DNA of 64,000 bases. Origin: Inia geoffrensis (taxonomy: Eukaryota > Chordata > Mammalia > Artiodactyla > Iniidae). This document shows positions 34,462 to 46,224 of the stretch, one piece after another. A program made the translations under genes and the position numbers. The stretch is taken from contig CM070905.1 in assembly GCA_036417435.1 (NCBI GenBank), positions 66,295,092-66,359,091 on the forward strand, given 5' to 3'. Numbering within the stretch: the first letter of the stretch is position 1; each line of letters opens with the position of its first letter. The notes beneath the pieces are model-generated. The model was not told the origin of the DNA. It did not search any database and worked only from the letters and a program-made list of their open reading frames with translations.

Positions 34462-36445
34462 CAATAAGCCAAACTTAGATAAATGTATCATCAAATACTT
34501 TGACAGTCTTCACCGGTGCACAGGACTGGACCCTTCCTGTGGTGAAAGCACCCACCTAAAGGGAAAGGATATGTTTTCACTGTCAAGAAACCCAGGAAGG
34601 ATTTAAGAGTAGGATAGGAAATGAGAAAGGCCTTAGCATTGGGAGGTGAGAAGCTGCTGTCTCCTTAGAGCATAGGTAGTTGGGTCCAGACTGTAAGGTG
34701 AGAAAATGCCTGAAGCATTCAGTAATGGATGAACTGGCTTCTTTCTTGTAGAGAATGGCCAAGAGCTAGGCCTGCTTCCGAACGACCTGTTAAAAGACTT
34801 ACTGAGGTATATTAAAAATTTTACGAGTTTGAGCAAAAATTGATTGGATTCAGGCAGTGCCAAACCGGCAGTGGTTAGGAGTGCTCTATGGACAAGAGCT
34901 CTGGGAGAAATTCTTATGGAGAAAAGGGGAAAGCAAAGCAAGAAAATTATTGATTGGCAATCACTTAAAGCCTAAGCCGTGTGTGCTTGCTTGTCCTTGG
35001 GTTTTGATTTTGTAATCTTGAGGCATTTACAGGCTTAGATTTTTGGTTTGCTTACATCGGCTGCCATGGCATTTGAGCCACCTCAGTCTAATAACCTCTT
35101 TGTTTAATGAGTTTAACAGACTCTAATGCAAATTGCAAGTTGCCCTAGAAGTTATGCCTTTATTTTAACTCAACACTTCAACAAATTCTAAATGTTAAAA
35201 GTCACAGCCTATTCTCAGTTGTACTGTGTGAAATAAGAGCACACAGTGTCTTTCCTGTACCAAGGCCTGAGAAAGCATCAGCGGTGTCCCCATAGAAGGA
35301 TAGCTGTGAATCTTGGATACACATGAGGCAATAGCCTGGAAAACTTAAAAAGGTAGGAAGAAGCTTAGAGCTACCTTTACTAGTTGGACTAGTGGGGTTT
35401 AGTGCTACAGTATAATATAAATAAATATCACCGTATTTTGTAATCGTAGACTAGAGTGGCCATGTACATAAGGGTTCCAAGTATTCTAATAATGCACTTT
35501 CACACCATTTATTAAAAATTCTTACCAAGAAACTATTCAGAGAAGTTGTTCAAATTGGTGCCCCCATTTTACAGATAAGAAAACAGAGACTTGGAAAAAT
35601 TGAAGTTACTTGTCAAGGATATACCACAAGCAAACAACATAAAGAGCTCTGAAATCCATGAATTTTGGGCCATAAATTCCATATCCATTCTACAATAAAT
35701 CAGTCATCTTCATATTCTACCTACATCTCTGTATACTTCCTTGCAGTTGTATTGAAATACTCCATATATTTCTTGATTTTTATCATTCATTTTTTCACCG
35801 GAATTTATTGTGACCTAGGTGTGAGCTCTCCTGCTGTCCTCTAGCTCCTTTATCCGTGGAACCCAGGTCTCAGCTCTTGTTCAAACCTCCTTTCCTAAAG
35901 AATGCAGAGGCTTCTAGCCTGTACATCAAGCCAAAGATTTTTTCTTAATAGTCTCACCCAGGAGTCAAAAGAGGGGGCCTGTATTGCACATTTCATAATA
36001 AATAACTCAGAAGTTCTTATTCATCCTTTTGAATGCTCCAGCCCTTTTCAGTTTCCTATCAAAGACTCAGCCTGGCACCCTCTTCCTCTTTCTAATTTCC
36101 TCTTGGAAGGCAAGTTCCTCTCTCGGTAGCAAAAATCCCCTTTCCGAAAAGCTTGAAAGCCAGGCAGGGCAGGCTTATAAAGGTTCAGTTTGAACCCTAG
36201 TAGCTTTACCAACTCATGTCCTTCACAAAGAACAAAGAGAGCTCTCTCTTCAAGGGGTCTTCGCCGCAACAGTTAGAGAGTGAAGTGCTTCCTACATGTG
36301 AATGGGAATTATCTCCCTGTGGGAAGATAACCATTGTTCAAGATGAAGGGAGAAAATAAGAGAAAGAGGTGGTGTGAGGAGATGGTTCTTTTGTGTCTGG
36401 AAACTTGTGGAAACTTGGAGGAGTATGAGCTCTGCAGCACTCCCC
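33410..36445. other. Non-coding with a MIR trace and a (GT)n tract
   Basis: A MIR-like piece lies at about 35,565-35,690 ('cattttacagataagaaaac', 'gaagttacttgtcaaggata'). A (GT)n tract lies at 34,416. No gene recognised. The TATA-like 'gcttataaaggtt' near 36,174 has no associated exon that I can support. Confidence 0.45.
34416..34458. repeat. (GT)n microsatellite
   Basis: About 21 uninterrupted GT units. Confidence 0.97.
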
Positions 36446-36449
36446 TGGA

Positions 36450-36830
36450 GACGGGGCTTTGTGTCTTCATTTGCTCAAGATGCTCTAACAAAATACCATC
36501 GACTTGGTGGCTTCAACAGTAAACATGTGTTTCTGACAGTTCTGGAGCCTGAGAAGTCCATGATCAAGGTACCAGCAGATTCAGTGTCTGGTGAGGGCTT
36601 TCATCGTGGTTTGTAGAGGGACTTCTTCTTGATGTGTCCTAACGTGGCAAAGAAAGAGAAAGCAAACTCTGCTGTCTCTTCCTTTAAGGGCATTAATCTC
36701 CTAATGAGGACCCCAGCTTAATGGCCTAATCTAGACCTAACTACCTCCCAAAGGCCCCACCTTCTAAACCACCACATTCGGGGGTAGGATTTCAACATAA
36801 GAAATGGAGGCACAAACATTTAGTACGCAA
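36450..36830 (-). mobile_element. MaLR (MLT1/MST-like) LTR, antisense
   Basis: Reverse-complement LTR landmarks in order: 'gctctaacaaaataccatcg', 'gacagttctggagcctgaga', 'cctaatgaggaccccagctt', 'ctcccaaaggccccacctt' and 'tttcaacataagaaatgg'. Nearly complete. Confidence 0.85.
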
Positions 36831-37444
36831 TAGCCTTTAACCCCAATTACCCCTTACATCTCTCCACAGGAGGTCTGTATGGACAAGAAGAGACCAAAGA
36901 AGGAAGAGGGGAAGGAGGAATCCTGAGGTAATCGCTCAAATGTCTCTCCACAGATTGCTCAAACATGATAAGACATGCAAGACAATATATAAGGAATAAG
37001 CTGTTTCCCTCAGAAAACAATGCTGTGTAAGATTAAATATTTAGCGCATATCACATGATTTTTGCTCAGCTTTTTATTTTTATTTTTTAACATCTTTATT
37101 GAAGTATAATTGCTTTACAATGGTGTGTTAGTTTCTGCTTTATAACAAAATGAATCAGTTATACATATACATATATCCCCATATCTCTTCCCTCTTGTGT
37201 CTCCCTCCCTCCCAGCCTCCCTATCCCACCCCTCTAGGTGGTCACAAACCCTGATCTCCCTGTGCTATGCGGCTGCTTCCCACTAGCTATCTCCCTTAAG
37301 TTTGGTAGTGTATATATGTCCATGCCTATCTCTCGCTTTGTCACAGCTCACCCTTCCCCCTCCCCATATCCTCAAGTCCATTCTCTAGTAGTTCTGTGTC
37401 TTTATTCCTGTCTTACCCCTAGGTTCTTCATGACATTTTTTTTC

Positions 37445-40400
37445 TTAAATTCCATATATATGTGTTAGCATACAGTATTTGTCTTTCTCTTTCTGACTTA
37501 CTTCACTCTGTATGACAGACTCTAGGTCCATCCACCTCACTACAAATAACTCAATTTCGTTTCTTTTTATGGTGGAGTAATATTCCATTGTATACATGTG
37601 CCCCATCTTCTGTATCCATTCATCCGATGATGGACACTTAGGTTGCTTCCATGTCCTGGCTATTGTAAATAAAGCTGCAGTGAACATTGTGGTACATGAC
37701 TCTTTTCGAATTATGGTTTTCTCATGGTATATGCCCAGTAATGGGATTGCTGGGTCATATGGTAGTTCTATTTGTAGTTTAATAAGGAACCTCCATACTG
37801 TTCTCCATAGTGGCTGAACCAATTCACATTCCCACCAGCAGTACAAGAGTATTCCCTTTTCTCCACACCTTCTCCAGCATTTATTGTTTCTATATTTTTT
37901 GATGATGGCCATTCTGACTGGTGTGAGATGATATCTCATTGTAGTTTTGATTTGCATTTCTCTAATGATTAATGATGTTGAGCATTCTTTCATGTGTTTG
38001 TTGGCAGTCTATATATCTTTGGAGAAACGTCTCTTTCGGTCTTCTGCCCATTTTTGGATTGGGTTGTTTGTTTTTTTGTTATTGAGCTGCATAAGCTGCT
38101 TGTAAATTTTGGAGATTAATCCTTTGTCAGTTGCTTCATTTGCAAATATTTTCTCCCATTCTGAGGGTTGTCTTTTGGTCTTGTTTATGGTTTCCTTTGC
38201 TGTGCAAAAGCTTTGAAGTTTCATTAGGTCCCATTTGTTTATTTTTGTTTTTATTTCCATTTTTCTAGGAGGTGGGTCAAAAAGGATCTTGCTGTGATTT
38301 ATGTCATAGAGTGTTCTGCCTATGTTTACCTCTAAGAGTTTGATAGTTTCTGGCCTTACATTTAGGTCTTTAATCCATTTTGAGCTTATTTTTGTGTATG
38401 GTGTTAGGGAGTGATCTAATCTCATACTTTTACATGTACCTGTCTAGTTTTCCCAGCAGCACTTATTGAAGAGGCTGTCCTTTCTCCACTGAACATTCCT
38501 GCCTCCTTTATCAAAGATAAGGTGACCATATGTGCGTGGGTTTATCTGTGGGCTTTCTATCCTGTTCCATTGATCTATCTTTCTGTTTTTGTGCCAGTAC
38601 CATACTGTCTTGATTACTGTAGCTTTGTAGTATAGTCTGAAGTCAGGGAGCCTGATTCCTCCAGCTCCGTTTTTCTTTCTCAAGGTTGCTTTGGCTATTC
38701 AGGGTCTTTTGTGTTTCCATACAAATTGTGAAATTTTTTGTTCTAGTTCTGTGAAAATTGCCATTGGTAGTTTGATAGGGATTGCATTGAATCTATAGAT
38801 TGCTTTGGGTAGTAGAGTCATTTTCACAATGTTGATTCTTCCAATCCAAGAACATGGTATATCTCTCCATCTGTTTGTATCATCTTTAATTTCTTTCATC
38901 AGTGTCATAATTTTCTGCATACAGTTCTTTTGTCTCCTTAGGTAGGTTTATTCCTAGGTATTTTATTCTTTTTGTTGCAGTGGTAAATGGCAATGTTTTC
39001 TTGATTTCACTTTCAGATTTTTCATTACTAGTATATAGGAATGCCAGAGATTTCTGTGCATTAATTTTGTATCCTGCTACTTTACCAAATTCATTGATTA
39101 GCTCTAGTAGTTTTCTGGTAGCATCTTTAGGATTCCCTATGTATAGTATCATGTCATCTGCAAACAGTGACAGCTTTACTTCTTCTTTTCCGATTTGGAT
39201 TCCTTTTATTTCCTTTTCTTCTCTGATTGCTGTGGCTAAAACTTCCAAAACTATGTTGAATAAGAGTGGTGAGAGTGGGCAACCTTGTCTTGTTCCTGAT
39301 CTTAGTGGAAATGCTTTCAGTTTTTCACCATTGAGGATGATGTTGGCTGCGGGTTTGTCATATATGGCCTTTATTATGCTGAGGAAAGTTCCCTCTATGC
39401 CTACTTTCTGTAGGGTTTTTATCATAAATGGGTGTTGAATTTTGTCGACAGCTTTCTCTGCATCGATTGAGACGATCATATGGTTTTTCTCCTTCAGTTT
39501 GTTCATATGGTGTATCACATTGATTGATTTGTGTATATTGAAGAATCCTTGCATTCCTGGGATAAACCCCTCTTGATCATGGTGTATGATCCTTTTAATG
39601 TGCTGTTGGATTCTGTTTGCTAGTATTTTGTTAAGGAGTTTTGCATCTATGTTCATCTGTGATATTGGCCTGTAGTTTTCTTTCTTTGTGACATCTTTGT
39701 CTGGTTTTGGTATCAAGGTGATGATGGCCTCATAGAATGAGTTTCGGAGTGTTCCTCCCTCTGCTATATTTTGGAAGAGTTTGAGAAGGACAGGTGTTAC
39801 CTCTTCTCTAAATGTTTGATAGAATTTGCCTGTGAAGCCATCTGGTCCTGGGGTTTTGTTTGTTGGAAGATTTTTAATCACAGTTTCAATTTCAGTGCGT
39901 GTGATTGGTCTGTTCATATTTTCTATTTCTTCCTGATTCAATCTTGGAAGGTTGTGCATTTCTAAGAATTTGTCCATTTCTTCCAGGTTGTCCATTTTAT
40001 TGGCATAGAGTTGCTTGTAGTAATCTCTCATGATCGTTTGTATTTCTGCAGTGTCAGTTGTTACTTCTCCTTTTTCATTTCTAATTCTATTGATTTGAGT
40101 CCTTTTTTTCTTGATGAATCTGGCTAATGGTTTATCAATTTTGTTTATCTTCTCAAAGAACCAGCTTGTAGTTTTATTGATCTTTGCTATAGTTTCCTTC
40201 ATTTCTTTTTCATTTATTTCTGATCTGATCTTTATGATTTCTTTCCTTCTGCTAACTTTGGGTGTTTTTTCTTCTTTCTCTGATTGCTTTAGGTGCAAGG
40301 TTGGATTGTTTATTCAAGATGTTTCCTGTTTCTTAAGGTAGGATTGTATTGCTATAAACTTCCCTCTTAGAACTGCTTTTGCTGCATCCCATAGGTTTTG

Positions 40401-41249
40401 GGTTGTCGTGTCTCCATTGTCATTTGTTTCTAGGTATTTTTTTTACTTCCTCTTTGATTTCTTCAGTGATCACTTCGTTATTAAGTATTCTATTGTTTAC
40501 CCTCCATGTGTTTGTAGTTTTTATCGATCTCTTCCTGTAATTGATATCTAGTCTCATAGTGTTGTGGTTGGAAAAGGTACTTGATACAATTTCAATTTTC
40601 TTAAATTTACCAAGGCTTGATTTGTGACCCAAGATATGATCTATCCTGGAGAATGTTCCATGAGCACTTGTGAAAAATGTGTATTCTGTTGTTTTTCGAT
40701 GGAACGTCCTATAAATATCAATTAAGTCCATCTTGTTTAATGTATCATTTAAAGCTTGTGTTTCCTTATTTATTTTCATTTTGGATGATCTGTCCATTGG
40801 TGAAAGTGGGGTGTTAAAGTCCCCTACTATGAGTGTGTTACTGTCGATTTCCCCTTTTATGGCTGTTAGTATTTGCCTTAATATTGAGGTACTACTATGT
40901 TGGTTTCATAAATATTTATATAATTGTTATATCTTCTTCTTGGATCGATCCCTTGATCATTATGTAGTGTCCTTCTTTGTCTCTTGTAATAGTTTATTTT
41001 AAAGTCTATTTTGTCTTATATGAGAATTGCTACTCCAGCTTTCTTTTGATTTCCATTGTCATGGAATATCTTTTTCCATCCCCTTACTTTCAGTCTGTAT
41101 GTGTCCCTAGGTCTGAAGTGGGTCTCTTGTAGACAGCATATATATGGGTCTTGTGTTTGTATCCATTCAGCCAGTCTGTGTCTTTTGGTGGGAGCATTTA
41201 ATCCATTTACATTTAAGGTAATTATTGATATGTATGTTCCTATTCCCAT
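37445..41249 (-). pseudogene. L1 ORF2 (endonuclease/reverse transcriptase), inactivated
   Basis: Starts 'MGIGTYISIITLNVNGLNA' with the endonuclease residues N ('TLNVNGLN') and E ('CLQETH') visible. A TAA after 'AGVAILI' (41,016-41,018) then ends the frame in the endonuclease domain. Further frames: 40,420-40,797 ('SRIDHILGHKSSLGK'), 38,886-40,298 (470 codons, RT domain with '[15 protein letters not shown]' and the catalytic 'FADD' at 39,153-39,164), then 38,444-38,920, 38,009-38,425 and the cysteine-rich C-terminus 37,445-37,993 ('[18 protein letters not shown]', where the usual His is Tyr). At least five breaks separate these blocks. No active enzyme is possible. Confidence 0.93.
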
Positions 41250-41307
41250 TTTCTTAATTGTATTGGGTTTGTTATTATATGTCTTTTTCTTCTCTTGTGT
41301 TTCTTGC

Positions 41308-42393
41308 CTAGAGAAGTTCCTTTAGCATTTGTTGTAAAGCTGGTTTGGTGGTGCTGAATTCTCTTTGCTTTTCCTTGTCTGTAAAGGTTTTAATTTCTCC
41401 ATCGAATCTGAATGAGCTCTTTGCTGGGTAGAGTAATCTTGGTTGTAGGTTTTTCTCCTTCATCACTTTAAATATGTCCTGCCACTCCCTTCTGGCTTGC
41501 AGAGTTTCTGCTGAAAGATCAGGGGTTAACCTTATGGGTTTTCCGTTGTGCGTTACTTGTTGTTTTTCCCTTGCTGCTTTTAATATGCTTTCTTTGTATT
41601 TAATTTTTGATAGTTTGATTAATATGTGTCTTGGCGTGTTTCTCCTTGGATTTATCCTGTTTGGGACTCTCTGTTCTTCCTGAACTTGATTAACTATTTC
41701 CTTTCCCATATTAGGTAAGTTTTCAACTGTAATCTCTTCAAATATTTTCTCAGTCCCTTCCTTTTTCTCTTCTTCTTCTGGGACCCCTATAATTTGAATG
41801 TTGGTGTGTTTAATGTTGTCCCAGAGGTTTCTGAGACTGTCCTCAGTTCTCTTCATTCTTTTTTCTCTCTTCTGGTCTGCAGTAGTTATTTCCACTGTTT
41901 TATCTTCCAGGTCACTTATCCGTTCTTCTGCCTCTGTTATTCTGCTATTGATCCCTTCTAGAGTATTTTTAATTTCATTTATTGTGTTGTTCATCACTGT
42001 TTGTTTTCTCTTTAGTTCTTCTAGGTCCTTGTTAAATGTTTCTTGCATTTTCTCTATTTTATTTCCAAGATTTTGTATCATCTTTATTGTCATTATTCTG
42101 AATTCTTTTTCAGGTAGACTGCCTATTTCCTCTTCATTTATTGGGTCTGATGGGTTTTTATGTTGCTCCTTCATCTGCTGTGTCTTTTTCTGTCTTCTCA
42201 TTTTGCTTATCTTACTGTGTTCGGGGTCTCCTTTTTGCAGGCTGCAGGTTTGTAGTTCCCGTCGTTTTTGGTGTCTGTCTCCAGTGGCTAAGGTTGGTTC
42301 AGTGGGTTGTGTAGGCTTCCTGGTGGAGGGGACAAGTGCCTGTGTTCTGGTGGATGAGGCTGGATTTTGTCTTTCTGGTGGGCAGGTCCACAT
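41308..42393 (-). CDS. L1 ORF1 protein (RNA-binding chaperone), open
   Basis: L1 ORF1p binds L1 RNA as a trimer and is needed in cis for retrotransposition. The frame is 361 codons without a stop. A more likely start is the Met at residue 65 ('MRRQKKTQQMKEQ', near 42,201), giving about 297 residues. The N-terminal extension is proline- and threonine-rich and looks like read-through of the 5'UTR. In order: a coiled coil at about residues 105-190 ('ITEAEERISDLEDKTVEI'), the RRM-like core ('NIQIIGVPEEEEKKEGTEKI') and the C-terminal domain ('KPIRLTPDLSAETLQARREW', 'LLYPAKSSFRFDGEIKTFTD'). It ends soon after 'LQQMLKELL', shorter than human ORF1p. It may be open simply because of youth. Expression is not implied. 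Confidence 0.85.
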   Translation of the reverse strand: MWTCPPERQNPASSTRTQALVPSTRKPTQPTEPTLATGDRHQKRRELQTCSLQKGDPEHSKISKMRRQKKTQQMKEQHKNPSDPINEEEIGSLPEKEFRIMTIKMIQNLGNKIEKMQETFNKDLEELKRKQTVMNNTINEIKNTLEGINSRITEAEERISDLEDKTVEITTADQKREKRMKRTEDSLRNLWDNIKHTNIQIIGVPEEEEKKEGTEKIFEEITVENLPNMGKEIVNQVQEEQRVPNRINPRRNTPRHILIKLSKIKYKESILKAAREKQQVTHNGKPIRLTPDLSAETLQARREWQDIFKVMKEKNLQPRLLYPAKSSFRFDGEIKTFTDKEKQREFSTTKPALQQMLKELL

Positions 42394-42789
42394 CTGGTGG
42401 TGTGTTTTGGGGTGTCTGTGGCCTTATTATGATTTTAGGCAGCCTCTCTGCTAATGGGTGGGGTTGTGTACCTGTCTTGCTAGTTTTTTGGGATAGGGTG
42501 TCCAGCCGTGTAGCTTGTTGGTCGTTGAGTGAAGCTGGGTGTTGGTGTTGAGATGGAGATCTCTGGGAGATTTTTGCTGTTTGATATTACGTGGAGCTGG
42601 GAGGTCTCTTTTGGACCAGTGTCCTAAAGTTGGCGCTCCCACGTCAGAGGCACAGCACTGACTCCTGGCTGCAACACCAAGAGCTGTTCATCCACACGGC
42701 TTTCGTGCCACCCTAGTCTCGGATCTCCTGCCCCTGCTCCTCAGGCCGCGTCCCCATGGGAGGTCGCTTCTTTTTATTTTTTCATGCAT

Positions 42790-43905
42790 TTAAAATTAAC
42801 ATTGTAATGAATTAGTTAATTCTAGGGCCTGGCATGTAGTAAATATTCGATTGTGTAAATTAATATCAGTCAAACCGTGCTTATGAGAACAAAGATAGTT
42901 TTTATTTTATCTGTGCTTGAGCCAAGTTCTTGAAAATTGCAACTTCAGTTTCTTAAATAAAAGCAGTATTTTTCAATGTATAAAATGAATGTAAGCAAGT
43001 ATTTTTCAATGTATAAAGTGAATGTAAGCAATGCCAAAAGAATATATATTTTAAAAACCACCCATAATCCTGCCATACAAAGATGACTAACTCTAACATT
43101 TTTGGTGCAAACTTTCTTTTTGAGGGTTGGGAAGGGAAATTTAAAGGGATTTAAACAAAGAGAAAGAAACCTATCTCCCCAGAGGCTGATTGTGGTGATA
43201 GCATCAGGAATGAAGTTAGAAAGCCACAAAAAGAAAGGTTGTTGGACCACTTTTTCCTAAAGATTCTCCTTTTGGAGTCCTTCCTTGTAAAATTCTCAAG
43301 GGGCAGAAACAGGTTTTATGAGGCCTACAGTTTATATAATCTGGGCCCTTTTTCTTTAAAAAAAATACAAAATTAGGCACACAAAATCAGATACAAAAAT
43401 GAGAATTATTTAGAAAGAGAAATTACAACATATTACACATTTTAAAAAGCTGGCAAATACCATAAGCATCAGAAAATGCAAACAAAATGCATACTTTTAT
43501 TAATAACTGCCTCACTTCTGAAATACATTTTCCTACATTTTTTGGCTGCATAGTCTTTGAGTGCCTCCTCACATAAAGCAATACTATACCACTTTAAAAA
43601 GAGACTAGGAAGATAATTCAGGCTTTTAGCACAGTTGCTTGAAATGTTTTATTATTAATAATAATTTAGAAAAATTTCTTTCAGATTCACTATTTACAAC
43701 TAGTGCTATCATATAAAGTTTTAGGGTTGTTGTTTCCTTTGTTTATATGCTATAAGGCTAGGACAAATTTTTACAGACTAGCTTTTGAATATGTTTATTT
43801 TTAGACCAATTCTTTCTCCATTTCTATACTTCTAGTGTTAGATGTTGTTGGACATGTTTATAAACTAATATGCTTCTGACTCAGATGCTAACATCTTTGT
43901 GACAT
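42790..43905. other. Non-coding with a 33 bp tandem duplication
   Basis: A 33 bp unit starting 'agcagtatttttcaatgta' is repeated once in tandem (about 42,962-43,027) with two differences. No gene recognised. Confidence 0.5.
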
Positions 43906-44415
43906 GATGTAACAGAGAAGAACAAACCAGACTCCTTATTGGATCTATTCTTTTAGGTCTAACCCTGGTGCTCTATTGCCTGTGCTTAGTCATGCTGGCT
44001 CTGCACCTCTGTAAAACAGTGTTGCCTATAACCTGAAATATGCATGATAGCCTATTCTCAAGGCTCTGACCTTTAAAGGTATAACGCTTGTCCATTCATA
44101 GAGATAAAAAGTTGCAGAACAGAAAATACCAATTGTCTTATTGGTGTTTTACAGGAACTTTGTGACCAAACCTACATGGACAGCTGCAGGAGCAAAGGAT
44201 TCTGGCAACAAGAACTTTGCAACAACCAGCCACACCTCCTCCCCTTTTAGTGTAAGAGAAGCCTGAATTCTAACTGGGTAAGATGGTTCTTTGGGACACC
44301 TGTCTACCATCTTCTTGGTCTGCAGACTTTCCAAATAAAGTTACTATTCCTTGCCCCAGCAACTCTATTTACTGGCCTGTCATGTAGGAAGCAGTAGGAG
44401 CTTGGACCCGTAACA
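43906..44415 (+). mobile_element. Probable solo LTR of an endogenous retrovirus
   Basis: The 3' part has the usual LTR layout: 'ccaaataaagttactattcc' (polyadenylation signal), then 'cagcaactctatttactggc' and 'gagcttggacccgtaaca' ending in CA at about 44,415. The 5' limit is uncertain. A TG start near 43,907 is possible. No internal retroviral genes adjoin it. Family not identified. Confidence 0.5.
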
Positions 44416-44419
44416 ATGA

Positions 44420-46020
44420 CACCCAGCCGAATTGGTATGATGGCTGGTCGAAAGCCATTCCTGCCCAGAGACAGCTATGTCTCTAGCTATTACATAACAA
44501 TAATATGTAACTATCCAAGTAAGAGACTGTGAATCACATAATTATATCATATTAAACTTAATCTCAATGTATCACCGACTCAACTTCCTTTTAGACAAAT
44601 CTCACAAATTGCTGCAACCATTCCAATCCCATTTAACGTGAGGAAAGTACAAAGAAAACAAAGTGAAGAGAGAGCAGTCTTAGCAAATTTCAGATAAAAT
44701 ATTTTACTTTTGCAAATATTACAAAAAAATATTTGGCTATGGTCCCTTACAAGGCCTTGGCCAGTGGTAATCAGAGGCCCTGAAGCGTCTGCTTCATTAG
44801 CTTCTTGATAAATCCACCTCTGCCTGGAAACTTATGTTTTATTTTACCAAAAGCTGGTGTCCTGAAATCCCTCCCTCACCCAAAGTTGTTAGCTCTTCAT
44901 AGACATAGGGGTGTGTGGCCCAAAGCATCCATATATCTTCATGAATATTTGCTCAGCTAAGGAGATCTCTTTCCATACCAAAGATTATTTCAGTATTTCA
45001 GCTTATTGGACTAGTAAATTTAATAATGGATTTAAATTACGATTACATATTTATATTATGAGGGCAAACAATAATAATAATAGTTAACTCATCTATAATA
45101 ATGCTTCCCTATGTTTATATGGTATTTTTAACTTTGCAAAGTACATTTCCATAAAGCACCATGGCTATTAAGTTTTACTGTCACCAGTGAAAATCTGGAT
45201 AATACATGTAAATATGTATAAGTAAAAAGACCCACCATCTCACTTATTTACATAAAACAAAATCTGCATTTACCTACACTGCGGTGATTTAATGTCTAAG
45301 CAGACACAGCAGGAACTACAACCCCTCCCCCATGTAAATATGTGTCATTCTGTATATACAAACTACCTTGATGACAAAATGAAGACTAGATAAATGGGAT
45401 TAAAAACCATACATGATTTTATCTTTAGAAATATGCCATTTAAGCAATTTCAAGTATTACTTAATTAGTAATCTCTTTTATTACTTCACAGATTTAGGTA
45501 TTTTATGACCTAGTTACTAATGATAAAAGTTAAAATAATGTTATTGTATTAGTTATGAAAGAAGAACAATACAATAATTAATTATAAAAATATCTGTATT
45601 TTGACGATGGATTATGACCCCAAAAATCTAAATGGTAAGAAAATGTTTTCTGTAAAAAAAACTAGAAAGCTTTCTTTTAAAAATGTACAAGAAATATGAA
45701 AATGAGATTTCTTATAAACAAAAACATACAATAAGTATTCTGATTTTTAAGTGAAGTTCACAATAGATCAATAATATGTTAGTTAAACAGAAAAAAACAA
45801 TCAAGATACCACATTAACTGGGGGAACAGTAAGTCCACTGTGTCACACTGTTGAACATGATAAATGTTCTGAATCTACGTTATATGACACCAAAAAATGT
45901 TATGTTTGTTTTTTTTTATAATCAAATAGTGGACATGATTGTGTCTAGATGATTTGCTATGGAAAAAACTGATTTGAAAAGGTATTCCCTAGAAGCCAGT
46001 CTTGTATTCATGACTAACGC
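44420..46020. other. AT-rich non-coding
   Basis: No gene. A weak MIR-like trace lies at 45,080-45,190 ('actttgcaaagtacatttcc'). Confidence 0.4.
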
Positions 46021-46021
46021 C

Positions 46022-46220
46022 TTTTTTTTGTGGTATGTGGGCCTCTCACTGTTGTGGCCTCTCCCGTTGCAGAGCACAGGCTCCGGACGCACAGGCTCAG
46101 TGGCCGTGGCTCACGGGCCTAGCCGCTCCGCGGCATGTGGGATCTTCCCGGACCTGGGCATGAACCCATGTCTCCTGCATTGACAGGTGTATTCTCAACC
46201 ACTGCGCCACCAAGGAAACC
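46022..46220 (-). mobile_element. CHR-type SINE, short form, antisense
   Basis: T-tail, then 'gggcctctcactgttgtggc', 'gttgcagagcacaggctccg' and the reversed head 'ctgcgccaccaaggaaaccc'. Target duplication not clear. Confidence 0.93.
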
Positions 46221-46224
46221 CGCG

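Larger units (their letters stand above)
37081..42769 (-). mobile_element. Near full-length L1
   Basis: A 5.7 kb element on the minus strand: T-rich 3' end at 37,081, 3'UTR to 37,444, ORF2 (37,445-41,249), a 58 bp spacer, ORF1 (41,308-42,393) and about 375 bp of 5'UTR. The exact 11 bp duplication 'ctttttatttt' at 37,070-37,080 and 42,770-42,780 supports one insertion event. The short 5'UTR suggests truncation just inside the promoter region. ORF1 is open but ORF2 is broken, so the copy is not autonomous. Confidence 0.95.

Noticed and set aside
36160..36200. TATA-like box as a gene promoter
   Set aside because: No exon, CpG island or conserved frame follows, so an isolated TATA match in AT-rich DNA carries little weight.
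38980..39438. 152-codon plus-strand frame
   Set aside because: Antisense shadow of the L1 reverse transcriptase domain.
41798..42454. 218-codon plus-strand frame rich in S, L, F and C
   Set aside because: It lies antisense to L1 ORF1 and is a shadow of its coding bias.
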